The notes beneath the pieces are model-generated. The model saw only the letters and a list, made by a program, of their open reading frames with translations, ran no database searches and was not told where the DNA came from. Both the position numbers and the translations under genes were made by a program. From the NCBI GenBank assembly GCA_963705835.1, contig CAVPLC010000034.1, positions 1 through 64,000 of the forward strand: a stretch of 64,000 nt of DNA. The letters are read 5' to 3'. Each line of letters begins with the position of its first letter. Position 1 is the stretch's first letter. The DNA is from Palsa-504 sp963705835 (GTDB taxonomy: Bacteria > Actinomycetota > Actinomycetes > Streptosporangiales > Streptosporangiaceae). This document shows, piece by piece, positions 16,006-24,822 of this stretch.

Positions 16006-16760
16006 TGTGACCTCCCTGGACGGCGATTCGGTACCGATGCAGCCGGGAGAAGTACGGCATGCAACGGTCGGCGAGGGGCTCCAGGCGGGCGGGAAGCGGC
16101 TCGGCCGGAGGGCTGGTAGGCGGCGAACCCGGTCGAGGCCCGCACGCTGTCGTACCAGTACGGCGCCCACACCCCGTCGCTGTCCCGCAGGCCCGGGGGC
16201 CAGGCCAGCATCCGGCCGTCGAAGGGGACGCCGAGCGCGTGGCACAGCGCACGCAGGATGCCCTCGGGGTCGGCGAGCAGGTCACGGGAGTCCACCACGG
16301 GGCCGCCGAACGTCTCGAAGATCTCCGCCTGCTGGGCCAGGCCCAGGTCGGCCACTGTCGGCTCGGTCCGCACCCGGGCGTAGGAGGCGAGCAGCTCGCG
16401 CGGGTCCCTGATCAGGTGCGCGTGCCGCAGCCCGGCCAGCGCGGCCCGGTCCACCTCGGGCAGCAGGTGATGGGTCATGTGCTTGGCGTAGCTGATCGTC
16501 GCGCCGGGCGGCAGCGGGGCGCCGGTAAGCCGGGCCAGCACCACCCGCCAGTCCGTGGGCTGGCTCGCGATCACCGCGTCCCGCCCGGGATGGTCGATGC
16601 CGGTGCGGTCCAGGTAGAAGGCGTAGAGCGGCTCGTCGCTGACCACCGTGTCGGGCCGGTTCTCCCAGGCCCTCATCAGCGCCGTGGACACGGTCCGCGG
16701 CCCCGACCACATCGCGATGCGGGCGGGGCCGCCGCCGGTCCCGGGAACCGGGCCGGTCAC
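15986..16760 (-). CDS. Sulfotransferase-like P-loop protein, frameshifted near its 3' end
   Basis: About 257 aa once repaired. The N-terminus IAMWSGPRTVSTALMRAW has the 5'-phosphosulfate-binding loop of PAPS sulfotransferase-like proteins, and HLIRDPRELLASYARV is the 3'-phosphate motif. The unshifted frame runs on to 15921 with an unrelated tail. The expected C-terminal segment (LEPLADRCMPYFSRLHRYRI) is in another frame ending at 15986, so a one-base shift lies near 16105-16115. Proteins of this group are often found beside a class IV aminotransferase, as here; whether they transfer sulfate is not established. It overlaps the upstream dehydrogenase stop by 4 bases. Confidence 0.75.
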
Positions 16761-17842
16761 AGGGTCACGACGCTGCGCAGCACCTCACCCCGGCTCATCT
16801 TGGCGAAGGCCTCTTCCACCTGGTCCAGCCCGATGGTTTCCGACACGAACTTGTCCAGCGGCAGGCGGCCGGACAGGTGCAGGTCCACCAGCATGGGGAA
16901 GTCGCGGCTGGGCAGGCAGTCCCCGTACCAGGACGACTTGAGCGCCCCGCCGCGGCCGAACACGTCGAGCAGCGGCAGGTCCAGCCGCATCTCCGGGGTC
17001 GGGACGCCGACCAGCACCACCGTGCCGGCCAGGTCGCGAGCGTAGAACGCCTGCTGGTAGGTTTCCGGCCGGCCGATCGCCTCGATCACCACGTCCGCTC
17101 CGTTTCCTCCGGTCAGCTCCCTGATCCGTTCGACCGGGTCGGCGGTGCGCGAGTTGATCACGTCGGTGGCGCCGAACTCGCGGGCCCACTCCAGCTTCCG
17201 GTCGTCCACGTCGACCGCGATGATCGTCCTCGCCCCGGCCAGCCGCGCGCCGAGGATGGCGCCGTCGCCCACGCCGCCGCAGCCGATCACGGCCACGCTG
17301 TCGCCCCTGGTCACCCCGCCGGTGTTGAGCGCCGCGCCGAGGCCGGCCATCACGCCGCAGCCGAGCAGCCCCGCGGTGGCGGCGCCGACGGCCGGATTGA
17401 CCTTGGTGCACTGACCGGAGGCGACCAGCGTCTTTTCCGCGAACGCGCCGATGCCGAGCGCCGGGGACAGCACCGTGCCGTCCTCCAGCGTCATCTTCTG
17501 GCTCGCGTTGTGGGTGCTGAAGCAGTACCACGGCCTGCCGCGGCTGCAGGCCCGGCAGCGTCCGCACACGGCGCGCCAGTTGAGGATGACGAAGTCGCCG
17601 GGTGCCACGTCGGTCACGTCCGGGCCGACGGCCTCGACCACGCCCGCCGCCTCGTGCCCGAGCAGGTAGGGGAAGTCGTCCCCGATGCCGCCCTCCTTGT
17701 AGTGCAGGTCGGTGTGACACACCCCGCACGCCTGCACCTGGACCAGCGCCTCGCCCGGCCCGGGCTCCGGAACGATAACCGTCGTGAGCTCCACCGGCTC
17801 GCCCTTGCCGCGCGCCACCACGCCCTGAACGCTGATCGTCAC
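16757..17842 (-). CDS. mscR: S-(hydroxymethyl)mycothiol dehydrogenase (mycothiol-dependent formaldehyde dehydrogenase)
   Basis: 361 aa from GTG 17842, with GAAGG 8 bases upstream; this equals the length of the characterised actinobacterial enzymes. A zinc-dependent medium-chain alcohol dehydrogenase: catalytic-zinc ligands in GVCHTDLHY and GHEAAGV, structural-zinc cysteines in CGRCRACSRGRPWYC, and nucleotide-binding GCGGVGDGAI. It oxidises the formaldehyde-mycothiol adduct (and can reduce S-nitrosomycothiol) using NAD, a detoxification step in the cytosol. The family call rests on the strong overall match to class III-like actinobacterial enzymes. Divergent from the CMD-family gene. Confidence 0.88.
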   Translation of the reverse strand: MTISVQGVVARGKGEPVELTTVIVPEPGPGEALVQVQACGVCHTDLHYKEGGIGDDFPYLLGHEAAGVVEAVGPDVTDVAPGDFVILNWRAVCGRCRACSRGRPWYCFSTHNASQKMTLEDGTVLSPALGIGAFAEKTLVASGQCTKVNPAVGAATAGLLGCGVMAGLGAALNTGGVTRGDSVAVIGCGGVGDGAILGARLAGARTIIAVDVDDRKLEWAREFGATDVINSRTADPVERIRELTGGNGADVVIEAIGRPETYQQAFYARDLAGTVVLVGVPTPEMRLDLPLLDVFGRGGALKSSWYGDCLPSRDFPMLVDLHLSGRLPLDKFVSETIGLDQVEEAFAKMSRGEVLRSVVTL

Positions 17843-17972
17843 AGGTTTACCTTCTCTCTGAGGTCGTGTGCCACGCCCCATCATCCCCGCTGGCCCGCAC
17901 GCGCGGAAGATCGGCGTCCCGCTCTGAGAGAATTGCACCGGTAACGGCCCGGGGATGCCCGAAGGAGAGACG

Positions 17973-18623
17973 ATGGCTCACAAACAGCGGATCAGCTACC
18001 TGCCGCTGGAGGCGATGGACGACGACATGCGGGCAGAGATGGAGCGCTGCCAGCGGGAGGGTACCCCGCGGCCGGAGAGCTCGGCCGTGCGCGCGCACGC
18101 GCCAGGGTGCTTCTGGGCCTTCGCGCGGTCGTGGGAAGCGATCTTCCGCAACGGCGTATGCGATCACGCCGTCAAGGAGCTGTGCCGCGTCTACGTGTCA
18201 CGCTCTGTGAAGTGCGAGTACTGCGGCAACCAGCGATCGGAGAAGGCCAGGGCGCACGGCCTCAGCGAGGGGCAGTACGACGACCTGCTCAACTTCGAGA
18301 CCTCGGAAAGGCTGGGCGACCGCGAGAAGGCCGCGCTGGCGTACGCGGAGGCGATCACGTGGCGGCTGGAGGCCGACGACGCGCTGTGGGAACGCCTCCA
18401 CCAGCATTTCTCCGAACCTGAGCTGGTCGAGCTCGGCTGCTTTATCGCCCTCACGATGGGCCAGCAGAGCTGGCTGCGGCTGCTCAACATCGAGCATCAT
18501 GAGGTGCTGCCCGGGACCTCCGCCTCGATGGCCCCGGGCTTTGGCACGGCATCCGAACTCGCCACGTCCAAGGCCGCCGAGGACTACTGGGCGCGCACGG
18601 CGGCCACGCCGAGCCAGAGCTGA
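17973..18623 (+). CDS. Carboxymuconolactone decarboxylase (AhpD-like) family protein
   Basis: About 216 aa. ATG 17973 is chosen because AAGGAGA lies 5 bases upstream; the earlier ATG at 17955 would place that site inside the gene. The core VSRSVKCEYCGNQRSEKARA contains the CxxC pair and the following helix typical of AhpD-like proteins, which act as alkylhydroperoxidase partners or gamma-carboxymuconolactone decarboxylases. The CEYC pair suggests a redox role. Being divergent from a mycothiol-dependent dehydrogenase is compatible with a stress or thiol function, but this is inference. Confidence 0.82.
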   Translation: MAHKQRISYLPLEAMDDDMRAEMERCQREGTPRPESSAVRAHAPGCFWAFARSWEAIFRNGVCDHAVKELCRVYVSRSVKCEYCGNQRSEKARAHGLSEGQYDDLLNFETSERLGDREKAALAYAEAITWRLEADDALWERLHQHFSEPELVELGCFIALTMGQQSWLRLLNIEHHEVLPGTSASMAPGFGTASELATSKAAEDYWARTAATPSQS

Positions 18624-18650
18624 GCCGGCCGGACAGCGGCTGACTCCGGA

Positions 18651-19541
18651 TCAGCTGAGCCGGTACTCGCCGCGGGCCACGATCACCGCGGAGCCGCCGA
18701 CCAGCACCCGCTCCACCTTGTCCGCCGAACCCTCGGCCCGCGCGTACAGCCGCGACGGCCTGCGGATCTCCTCGCCCTGCCTGATCTCGATCTCGTCGCC
18801 GAAGCCGATCCGCCCGTGCCGGGCCAGGTGCACCGCGAGCGGTCCGGCCGCCGAGCCGGTGGCCGGGTCCTCCTGGACCCCGTGGTACGGCGCGAACATC
18901 CGGGTCTTCCAGGCCAGGCCGCGGCCGGCGAAGGCGTTCGCGCCGATCGCCAGCTCAAAGAGCACCCGCTGGTCGGGCTGGAGCGCGGCGACCTCGGCCT
19001 CGCTGGCCAGCTCGACGTAAACGTGCCTGGGCCCGTTGCGGTAGGCCTCGACCGGCAGCCCGGATCGCGGCACGCCCAGCGCGGCCAGCAGCGTCTCGGC
19101 GTGCTCGTACGGCTCGGGAACCGGGATGGGCTGCTCCATCCGCCCGAACGTGATCCGGTCCCCGGTCCGCTCCAGCTCGACGGGTACCGGCCCGGCCCCG
19201 GTTTCCAGGGTCACCCTCTCGGCGCCCAGGGCCTCGCCGAGCGCGAACGCCGAGCCGAGCACCGGATGCCCGGCGAAGGGCAGCTCGCCGGCCGGGGTGA
19301 AGATCCTGACCCGGACGTCGCCGCCGTGTTCGGCCGGCAGGAAGAACACCGTCTCCGACAGGTTCAGCTCCCTGGCCGTCCGCAGCATGAGGTCGCCGTC
19401 CAGGCCGCGTCCGTCGGGGAACACGCCGAGCTGGTTGCCCTCGAGCGGGGTCGTGGTGAAGACGTCGGCGATGAGGTAACGGCGCCAGCCCGCCGCCTGC
19501 TCGTCCGCCCACAGGTCGCCGGTTCCTGCTGTATCTGCCAC
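18651..19541 (-). CDS. PhzF-family isomerase/epimerase-like protein
   Basis: 296 aa, diaminopimelate-epimerase-like double-fold. Conserved features: the NQLGVFPDG start of the substrate loop, the proposed catalytic Glu in LNLSETVFF, FTPAGELPFAGHP, and the C-terminal QEDPATGSAAG loop. PhzF itself isomerises an intermediate of phenazine synthesis, but most family members in genomes without phenazine genes are of unknown substrate, and there are no phenazine genes here. The gene lies wholly in the antisense-free shadow of the upstream glycosyltransferase frame, which runs through its first 590 bases. Confidence 0.87.
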   Translation of the reverse strand: MADTAGTGDLWADEQAAGWRRYLIADVFTTTPLEGNQLGVFPDGRGLDGDLMLRTARELNLSETVFFLPAEHGGDVRVRIFTPAGELPFAGHPVLGSAFALGEALGAERVTLETGAGPVPVELERTGDRITFGRMEQPIPVPEPYEHAETLLAALGVPRSGLPVEAYRNGPRHVYVELASEAEVAALQPDQRVLFELAIGANAFAGRGLAWKTRMFAPYHGVQEDPATGSAAGPLAVHLARHGRIGFGDEIEIRQGEEIRRPSRLYARAEGSADKVERVLVGGSAVIVARGEYRLS

Positions 19542-20760
19542 CCAGCAAGCGTAACCGGGCGCGGTCCGTCCGCCCCTTCCACTCCGCGCCGCGGCCGGCG
19601 TAATGCCGCCGCGCGGAGTCGAGCGTCATCGCGGCGTACAGCATGGCGATCAGCGGCAGGCCCGGCGCGCGCAGCGGCGACAGCCGGTAGAGCCGGAGCA
19701 AGGGCAGGTAGGTGAGCGACATCAGGGCCCAGCCGGCCAGGCCCGCGCCGGCCGCGAGCGCGGCGGACCCCGTGCCGGCCCCGGCCGCGAGAGCGGCGAG
19801 CCCGGTGATCGCCCCGGCCGGCGGCAGCGCGTAGATGAACGCGAGCCCGGCGATGGTCCCGGCCAGCACCCAGGGAGAATACCGGAGCTGGAGATAGGCG
19901 GACCTGGCCACCATCTGCCACAGGTCGGCGAGCCCGGGGTACGGGCGCACGCTCACCACCGCGGTCGACAGGCCGAGCCAGCAGCGCCCGCGCTGGCCCT
20001 TGATCACCCGGCCCAGGGCCACGTCGTCGATGCGGGCGCCGCTGATCGGCGCCAGGCCCCCGGATCTTTCCAGCGCGCCGGAGCGCACCAGCATGCAGCC
20101 GCCGGCCGCGGCCGCCGTGCGGGAGCGCGGCGAGTTCACCCGCGCGAACGGGTAGAGCTGGGCGAAGAAGTACACGAACGCGGGGACGATGACCCGCTCC
20201 CATCCGGTGGCCGTCCGCAGCAGCGCCATCTGGGAGACCAGATCCCGGTCGTCTCCCTCGGCGGCGCCGACCAGGGCCCGCAGCGCGCCCGCCTCCCAGG
20301 CGATGTCGGCGTCGGTGAACAGCACGTACCCGGGCCCGCCGCCCCCCGCGGACGGTATCCCGGCCGCGGCGAGCCCCTGGGCCATGGCCCACACCTTCCC
20401 GGCCCAGCCGGGCCGGAGCGGCGCGCCCGCGACCACGCGCAGCGACCGCCCCGGCCGGCCGGACTCGGACCCGAGCTTTTCCGCGATCTCGGCGGTGCCG
20501 TCCGCGCTGCAGTCATCGACCAGGATGATCGTCAGCGCGCCCGGGTAGTCCTGGCCGAGCAGCGTGGGCAGCACGGCGGGCAGCATCGCGGCCTCGTTGC
20601 GGGCCGGGATGACCGCCACCACGTCCGGCCACCGGGCCGGCTCGCCCGTGACCGTGCGCGGCGGGAGCCGCTGGCTGGTCCGCCAGTACCCGCCGTGCCC
20701 GACGGCCAGGTAGCACCACACGGCCGCGGCCGCCGCGCACGCGATGCTCAACGCCAGCAT
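18955..20760 (-). CDS. HpnB-like family 2 glycosyltransferase with run-on C-terminus
   Basis: The first about 400 residues are a GT-A glycosyltransferase: an N-terminal membrane anchor, VVAVIPARNEAAMLPAVLPT, ILVDDCSADGT, the metal-binding FTDADIAWEAG, and three or four C-terminal membrane helices. The whole resembles the hopene-associated HpnB group. The family normally stops soon after the RHYAGRGAEWKGR segment (about 19570). Here the frame stays open for another 200 residues as an out-of-frame copy of the downstream phzF-like gene, to 18955. The other two frames also lack an early stop, so the true end is unclear. No hopanoid genes lie nearby; the acceptor is unknown. Confidence 0.75.
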   Translation of the reverse strand: MLALSIACAAAAAVWCYLAVGHGGYWRTSQRLPPRTVTGEPARWPDVVAVIPARNEAAMLPAVLPTLLGQDYPGALTIILVDDCSADGTAEIAEKLGSESGRPGRSLRVVAGAPLRPGWAGKVWAMAQGLAAAGIPSAGGGGPGYVLFTDADIAWEAGALRALVGAAEGDDRDLVSQMALLRTATGWERVIVPAFVYFFAQLYPFARVNSPRSRTAAAAGGCMLVRSGALERSGGLAPISGARIDDVALGRVIKGQRGRCWLGLSTAVVSVRPYPGLADLWQMVARSAYLQLRYSPWVLAGTIAGLAFIYALPPAGAITGLAALAAGAGTGSAALAAGAGLAGWALMSLTYLPLLRLYRLSPLRAPGLPLIAMLYAAMTLDSARRHYAGRGAEWKGRTDRARLRLLGGRYSRNRRPVGGRAGGGLAPLPHRRRLHHDPARGQPARRVPRRTRPGRRPHAADGQGAEPVGDGVLPAGRTRRRRPGQDLHPGRRAALRRASGARLGVRARRGPGRREGDPGNRGRAGTRRAGADRGPDHVRADGAAHPGSRAVRARRDAAGRAGRAAIRAAGRGLPQRAQARLRRAGQRGRGRRAPARPAGAL

Positions 20761-20786
20761 CCCGGCAGCCTTTCACAGCCCGGGGG

Positions 20787-20965
20787 CTAGGCGACGCGGC
20801 GGTAGTCATCGTCCTGCTGACGCCGCGCGGGCAGGCGCGTCACGGCCGGCGCCGCGGCCAGGGCCGGCTCGGCGTCCGGGTGCCTGAGCACCAGCCACGC
20901 GGGATGCCCGCCCACAGGGCGATGAACGGAACGGCCAGCAGGATGTTGATCCACAGCAGGGTCAT
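20787..20965 (-). pseudogene. Small single-span membrane protein with one-base deletion
   Basis: A short gene starting at ATG 20965 with AAGGAG 7 bases upstream. It begins MTLLWINILLAVPFIALWAG, a textbook membrane helix. In the observed frame it ends after 41 residues. Adding one base near 20905 restores AWLVLRHPDAEPALAAAP and a natural Arg/Asp-rich C-terminus ending at the TAG at 20787-20789 (about 59 aa). The 179-base span not being a multiple of three shows the indel. Small membrane proteins of this form are common in actinomycetes; function unknown. Confidence 0.55.
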
Positions 20966-21116
20966 GGTGAGCTCCTTAGAGTCCATATCGGCTTTCAGGA
21001 CCCACGGTGCCCGACCCGGCTCTGAGTGCCCGCCGAACGGCCTCTGCCGCGGTTATGAATCTCAGGGCATCCTATGAACCGCCTCTGAAGCCGCCGTTCG
21101 GGCGGGCGTCGCGGTG

Positions 21117-23048
21117 CTACGTGCGCCAGGCCATGACGTCGCCCACGGTGACCGAAGGCGGCCCGAGCAGGCCGACGAGGTAGTCGCCGAGCACCGAATT
21201 CCTGGCCGCCACCGCCACCACGGCGGTCACCCGCCAGGCCGCGATCTGCGCGCGCATCTGCGCGGGGCTGACCGCCTTGACCTGGACGTAGCTCGGTGAC
21301 GCGGGGTTCGCGTCGGCGGGCAGGCCGGCGGCCAGCGACGTGGGCAGCCCGCCGGGCGACTCGGCCCACATGAAGTTCAGGTACCGGCCCGCCTGCGGGA
21401 GGCCGCTGCCGTCGGTGTAGGCGCGCCCGTTCCCGGCCGGGCCCATGAAGTACCCGCCCACCAGCGTGCCGGGCTGGCCCGTGTCGGCCTGCCAGCGCAG
21501 CGGCTCGGTGAAGGTCGACATCGGGGCCGGGACCACGAGCACGGTGGCCGAGGCGGGCAGCCGGAGCGAGGCGAACACCGCGGACCAGCCGGGCGGCACC
21601 GGGGTCGCGGCGGCCGCGGGCAGGGGCCGGGGGACGATCGGCAGGACGGCCAGGACGGCACAGGACATGACCACGGCGACGGGCCGCCAGGCCGACGCGA
21701 GCCGCGGCAGCCGGACGGCCGCGTACGCGGCGAAGACCGCCACCGCCGCGTCCACGGCAAAGGCGAGCAGCGCGGCGGCCGCGCCGTCGGCCGCGATGGA
21801 GAACCGGTCGGGCAGCGCCGCGCTGAGCACGGGCAGGCCCTGCAGCCAGTACCACGGCAGCTTGATCCAGGCGTGCTCGTGACCGCTGGCCAGCAGGGTG
21901 CCGCCGAGCGAGAACACCCCGAGCACGGCGCAGGCGACCGCGGCCGCCCGGACCGCCAGCACCCGCCAGAACCGGATCGCGGCGCCGGCGAGCACCACCA
22001 GCAGCGGCCAGCCCAGGTAGCCGAGATACTCGGGCAGGTGGCCCTGGAACCTGGCCGCCGCGGCCGCGCTGCCCGCGGTGTGGAAGAGCATGAACGACGA
22101 GGGGACGACGAAGGAGGCCAGGTCGTTCTTGAAGAAGTCGGTGGTGAACGGGCTGCCGTGCTGCTGCAGCGGGCCGAAGAACTGCACCCACAGCGGATAG
22201 CCGGCGATCACGGCCGTCACGCAGGCCGCGACGCCCAGGCCGGCGGCCAGGGTCCTGACCCGGCCGGCCACCTGGCGGGGGCGGCTGACGGCCAGGACGG
22301 CCGCCATCAGGACCGCCGCCAGCGCGGCGTCGAACAAGATCTCCTCGGTGATGAAGATCTGCGCGGTGACCAGCAGGCCGAGCCAGACGCCGCCGCGCAC
22401 GGCCCGGGCGCGTCCGGTGGCCAGCCGCAGGCCGGCGTCGACGATCAGCGGCGGCAGCACGGCGAACTGCAGGTCGTAGTGGCCGATGGCCGAGTGCACC
22501 AGGGCCGGGGAGAAGCCGTACACCGCCGCCCCCAGCGCCGCGCCGGCCACGCTGACCCGCCACCGCCGGAGCACGGCGAACATGGCCGTGGCCGACCCCG
22601 CGAAGCCGGCGGTCATGAGCACGTTCAGGCTGGCCTGCGGCCCGAAGACCAGCGTCACGGGGGCGAGCAGGATCCCGGGCAGCAGCATGAACGTGTTCCA
22701 CATGACGTTCACGCCCCGCGGCGCGTTCATCGCCATCGTCACCAGGTCCGGCAGCCTGGCGTGGGCGATCGCGGTGGCGTCGTAACGGAAGAACCAGGCG
22801 AACTGGTCGGTGTCGTTGGGATTGCCCGCCACCGTCCGGGACGCCGGATCGCGCCACAGCCACAGCGTGACCGCCAGCGCCGCCAGCAGGTAGTACACGC
22901 CAGCGACCGCCACGGTCCGGCGGTCGCTCAGCGGGCGGGCACGCTCGCTGACCGCCGGGACCGAGATGGTGGTGGGCGCCGCCGTCACGATTGCGAGCCT
23001 AATCGCGGTGACCGGCGCCGGCCGGCGGCATCCGGACGACGTCAGCAA
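21117..23048 (-). CDS. Large polytopic membrane protein (GT-C glycosyltransferase-like)
   Basis: About 640 aa with ten or more hydrophobic segments in the first 470 residues and an extracytoplasmic C-terminal domain (about 490-640). The NDTDQFAWFFRYDA segment in the first outer loop after TM1 resembles the acidic loop of GT-C enzymes that use polyprenyl-phosphate sugars. I infer a role in cell-envelope glycosylation, but no family motif is decisive. The start is uncertain: GTG at 22988 and several in-frame sites to 23048 are possible, none with a strong ribosome-binding site. The adjacent HpnB-like glycosyltransferase has the same orientation. Confidence 0.75.
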   Translation of the reverse strand: MLTSSGCRRPAPVTAIRLAIVTAAPTTISVPAVSERARPLSDRRTVAVAGVYYLLAALAVTLWLWRDPASRTVAGNPNDTDQFAWFFRYDATAIAHARLPDLVTMAMNAPRGVNVMWNTFMLLPGILLAPVTLVFGPQASLNVLMTAGFAGSATAMFAVLRRWRVSVAGAALGAAVYGFSPALVHSAIGHYDLQFAVLPPLIVDAGLRLATGRARAVRGGVWLGLLVTAQIFITEEILFDAALAAVLMAAVLAVSRPRQVAGRVRTLAAGLGVAACVTAVIAGYPLWVQFFGPLQQHGSPFTTDFFKNDLASFVVPSSFMLFHTAGSAAAAARFQGHLPEYLGYLGWPLLVVLAGAAIRFWRVLAVRAAAVACAVLGVFSLGGTLLASGHEHAWIKLPWYWLQGLPVLSAALPDRFSIAADGAAAALLAFAVDAAVAVFAAYAAVRLPRLASAWRPVAVVMSCAVLAVLPIVPRPLPAAAATPVPPGWSAVFASLRLPASATVLVVPAPMSTFTEPLRWQADTGQPGTLVGGYFMGPAGNGRAYTDGSGLPQAGRYLNFMWAESPGGLPTSLAAGLPADANPASPSYVQVKAVSPAQMRAQIAAWRVTAVVAVAARNSVLGDYLVGLLGPPSVTVGDVMAWRT

Positions 23049-23070
23049 ATCGCCAGTTTTTGCCTCCGGG

Positions 23071-24210
23071 TTAGCCGTCCGAGGCGACCCGGCCGTCGAT
23101 GGTACGCGCGGCGGGCGCGCCGGACTGGAACTGGCCGGGCATGCCCTTGCGGACCGAATCCAGGATGGTCAGGCCCTGGCTGACCAGGCCGGCGGCGATC
23201 TCGCCGAGGCCGTCGGCCCCGTTGAGCACGCTGATGTTCGCGCCGGCCAGGCCGGCCGCGGCCTCCTTGACGATCAGCGGCAGCTGGTTGATGAGCAGCT
23301 GGTCCAGCGCGACGCGGTTGTTCGAGGCGGCGGCCTCGGCCTGGATACGGGTGCGCTCGGCGTCCGCCTTGGCCAGGATCCGCACCCGTTCGGCCTCGGC
23401 CTCGGCGGGCTTGATCACCTCGGAGACCAGCTGCTGCTGCCGTAGCTGGGCCTGCTGCTGAGCCAGCTCGGCCTGGGCGTTGATGACCGCGAGCTGGGCG
23501 TTCGCCTGCGCCAGCGGGCCCGCCTGGGCCGCCTCCGCCTGTGCCTTTTCCACCTCGCCCTTGTATTGCGCCTGCACGACCGAGGTTTCCCTGGCGAACT
23601 CCGCCTGCTTGCGCGCCGACGCCTGCTGTGCCTCCGCCGCGGCCTGGTCGGCCTGGGCCTGCGCGATCTTCGCCTGCCGCTGGATGGCGGCGTTGTTCGG
23701 CGCGGCCATGGCGGCGATGTAGCCGGCGCCCATGTCGTCGATCGACTGGATCTGCAGCGAGTCCACGATCAGCCCGATCTTGGCCATCTCGCCCTTGGAT
23801 CCGTCGAGCACCTCGGTGGCCAGCTTCTGCCGCTCGGTGACGATCTCCTCGACGGTCATCGAGCCGATGATCGAGCGCAGGTGGCCGGCGAAGATCCGCC
23901 CGGTCAGCAGCGACATCTGGTCCTGGTCGGAGAGGAACCGCTGTCCGGCGTTGACGATGGACTCCTCGTCGTTGCCGACCTTGAACGCGATCACCGCGCG
24001 TACGTTCAGCGTGATGCCCTGGTGGGTCACGCACTGCTCGGCGACCTCAGCCTCCTGCATGGACAGCGTGAGATACCGGACCTTGCGGAACACGGGCGTG
24101 ACGAAGGAGCCGTGGCCGATCACCACCTTGAACGGCTGGCCCTCGCGGCCGCCCCCTCGTCCGGAAATCAGCATGGCCTCGTCAGGGGCCGGAACACGGT
24201 AACCAAACAT
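23071..24210 (-). CDS. Flotillin-like SPFH-domain protein
   Basis: 379 aa. SPFH/band-7 domain in the first about 180 residues (VVIGHGSFVTPVFRKVRYLTL, LNVRAVIAFKVG, the SMTVEEIVTER segment). It is followed by a long Ala/Gln/Glu-rich coiled coil (about 190-310) and a Gly-rich C-terminal oligomerisation region. There is no N-terminal membrane helix; flotillins attach by peripheral hydrophobic contacts and organise membrane microdomains. The downstream-read partner NfeD-like gene begins only 3 bases away, the classical flotillin/NfeD pairing. Confidence 0.88.
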   Translation of the reverse strand: MFGYRVPAPDEAMLISGRGGGREGQPFKVVIGHGSFVTPVFRKVRYLTLSMQEAEVAEQCVTHQGITLNVRAVIAFKVGNDEESIVNAGQRFLSDQDQMSLLTGRIFAGHLRSIIGSMTVEEIVTERQKLATEVLDGSKGEMAKIGLIVDSLQIQSIDDMGAGYIAAMAAPNNAAIQRQAKIAQAQADQAAAEAQQASARKQAEFARETSVVQAQYKGEVEKAQAEAAQAGPLAQANAQLAVINAQAELAQQQAQLRQQQLVSEVIKPAEAEAERVRILAKADAERTRIQAEAAASNNRVALDQLLINQLPLIVKEAAAGLAGANISVLNGADGLGEIAAGLVSQGLTILDSVRKGMPGQFQSGAPAARTIDGRVASDG

Positions 24211-24213
24211 CGT

Positions 24214-24474
24214 TCATCTCCTAAGCAGAGGTAAGCTGGGCATGCGCGGACTCTCGCCGAGTACGTCCTCCCACTCGATGACATCGACCGCCCGCGCTCC
24301 GCGTGAGTCAATGACCAGGACGGTCGCACCTTTAGGCAGCGGCTTGTCCGACCAGGCCAGGAAGGCCTCGGAACCGCCGCGGATCTTGATGACCACCTCA
24401 CCGGGTCCGTCGCCGCCCCGTGTTCCCACGGTGAGGCGGCCAACGCAGCCGATCGAGGACTCATCCCTCTCCAA
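24214..24474 (-). CDS. NfeD-like OB-fold protein paired with flotillin
   Basis: About 86 aa if read from TTG 24474, which has GGGGG 7 bases upstream; ATG 24516-24514 in the same frame is an alternative. The sequence IGCVGRLTVGTRGGDGPGEV and KPLPKGATVLVIDSRGARAV is a short beta-rich OB fold as in the C-terminal domain of NfeD/YuaF proteins, without membrane helices. Such proteins are encoded next to flotillins and are thought to assist their membrane organisation. The gene precedes the flotillin gene in the transcription direction, with a 3-base gap. Confidence 0.65.
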   Translation of the reverse strand: MERDESSIGCVGRLTVGTRGGDGPGEVVIKIRGGSEAFLAWSDKPLPKGATVLVIDSRGARAVDVIEWEDVLGESPRMPSLPLLRR

Positions 24475-24533
24475 ATGACGGCCCCCTTTACCCGGAAGTG
24501 CCGTCATCCAGCGTAGTCCCGATACTGGAGGCC

Positions 24534-24668
24534 CGATTAAGTGGTGGCGGCTGTCTCGTGGGCGGGATCGTGCTCGTTGGTACGTTCGGAATAATAGAAG
24601 GACGCCAGCCGGAGCCGATGCTGCCGCTGTCCATCCTCCGGGTCCCGACCATGACCGCATCCTGGGTT
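24534..24668 (+). pseudogene. Fragment of a DHA2 (EmrB/QacA-like) MFS exporter
   Basis: An open stretch reads hydrophobic residues followed by FGIIEGRQPEPMLPLSILR, which matches the loop between transmembrane segments in the middle of 14-TMS drug exporters (usual form E-R-R-x-x-E-P-M-L-P-L-x-L-F-R). Nothing else of the transporter is present. It is followed by a small hairpin (CCTGAG-n5-CTCAGG, 24669-24685) and then another gene fragment. Confidence 0.5.
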
Positions 24669-24704
24669 CCTGAGCCTTGCTCAGGCACACGCGGATACCG
24701 CACC

Positions 24705-24815
24705 ATGACGGGTGTGCTCGAAGGCGTCACGCGGTTCCCGCCGGAGTTCGCGGCGCGCTACCGCGAGAAGGGGTACTGGCAGGATCGCACGCTGTTCGAC
24801 GGCTTGCGTGACGGC
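24705..24815 (+). pseudogene. N-terminal fragment of a DhbE/EntE-like aryl-AMP ligase
   Basis: Begins with an ATG and reads VLEGVTRFPPEFAARYREKG then YWQDRTL, the characteristic opening of 2,3-dihydroxybenzoate- or salicylate-AMP ligases from siderophore pathways. After about 37 residues the similarity stops abruptly and the frame continues into unrelated sequence, indicating a deletion junction near 24815. Confidence 0.6.
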
Positions 24816-24822
24816 CTGCGCA

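Noticed and set aside
18651..19541. Phenazine biosynthesis locus suggested by the PhzF-like protein
   Set aside because: No phzA-E/G homologues nearby; PhzF-like proteins are widespread without phenazines.
18955..20760. Hopanoid biosynthesis suggested by the HpnB-like glycosyltransferase
   Set aside because: No squalene-hopene cyclase, HpnC-E or HpnH genes in the window.
24583..24595. Exact 13-mer CGTTCGGAATAAT shared with 31341-31353, first taken as a promoter element
   Set aside because: At 24583 it is part of the coding remnant of a drug exporter (reading TFGII), so this pair is probably chance; the longer CACCACGG-containing motif is kept separately.
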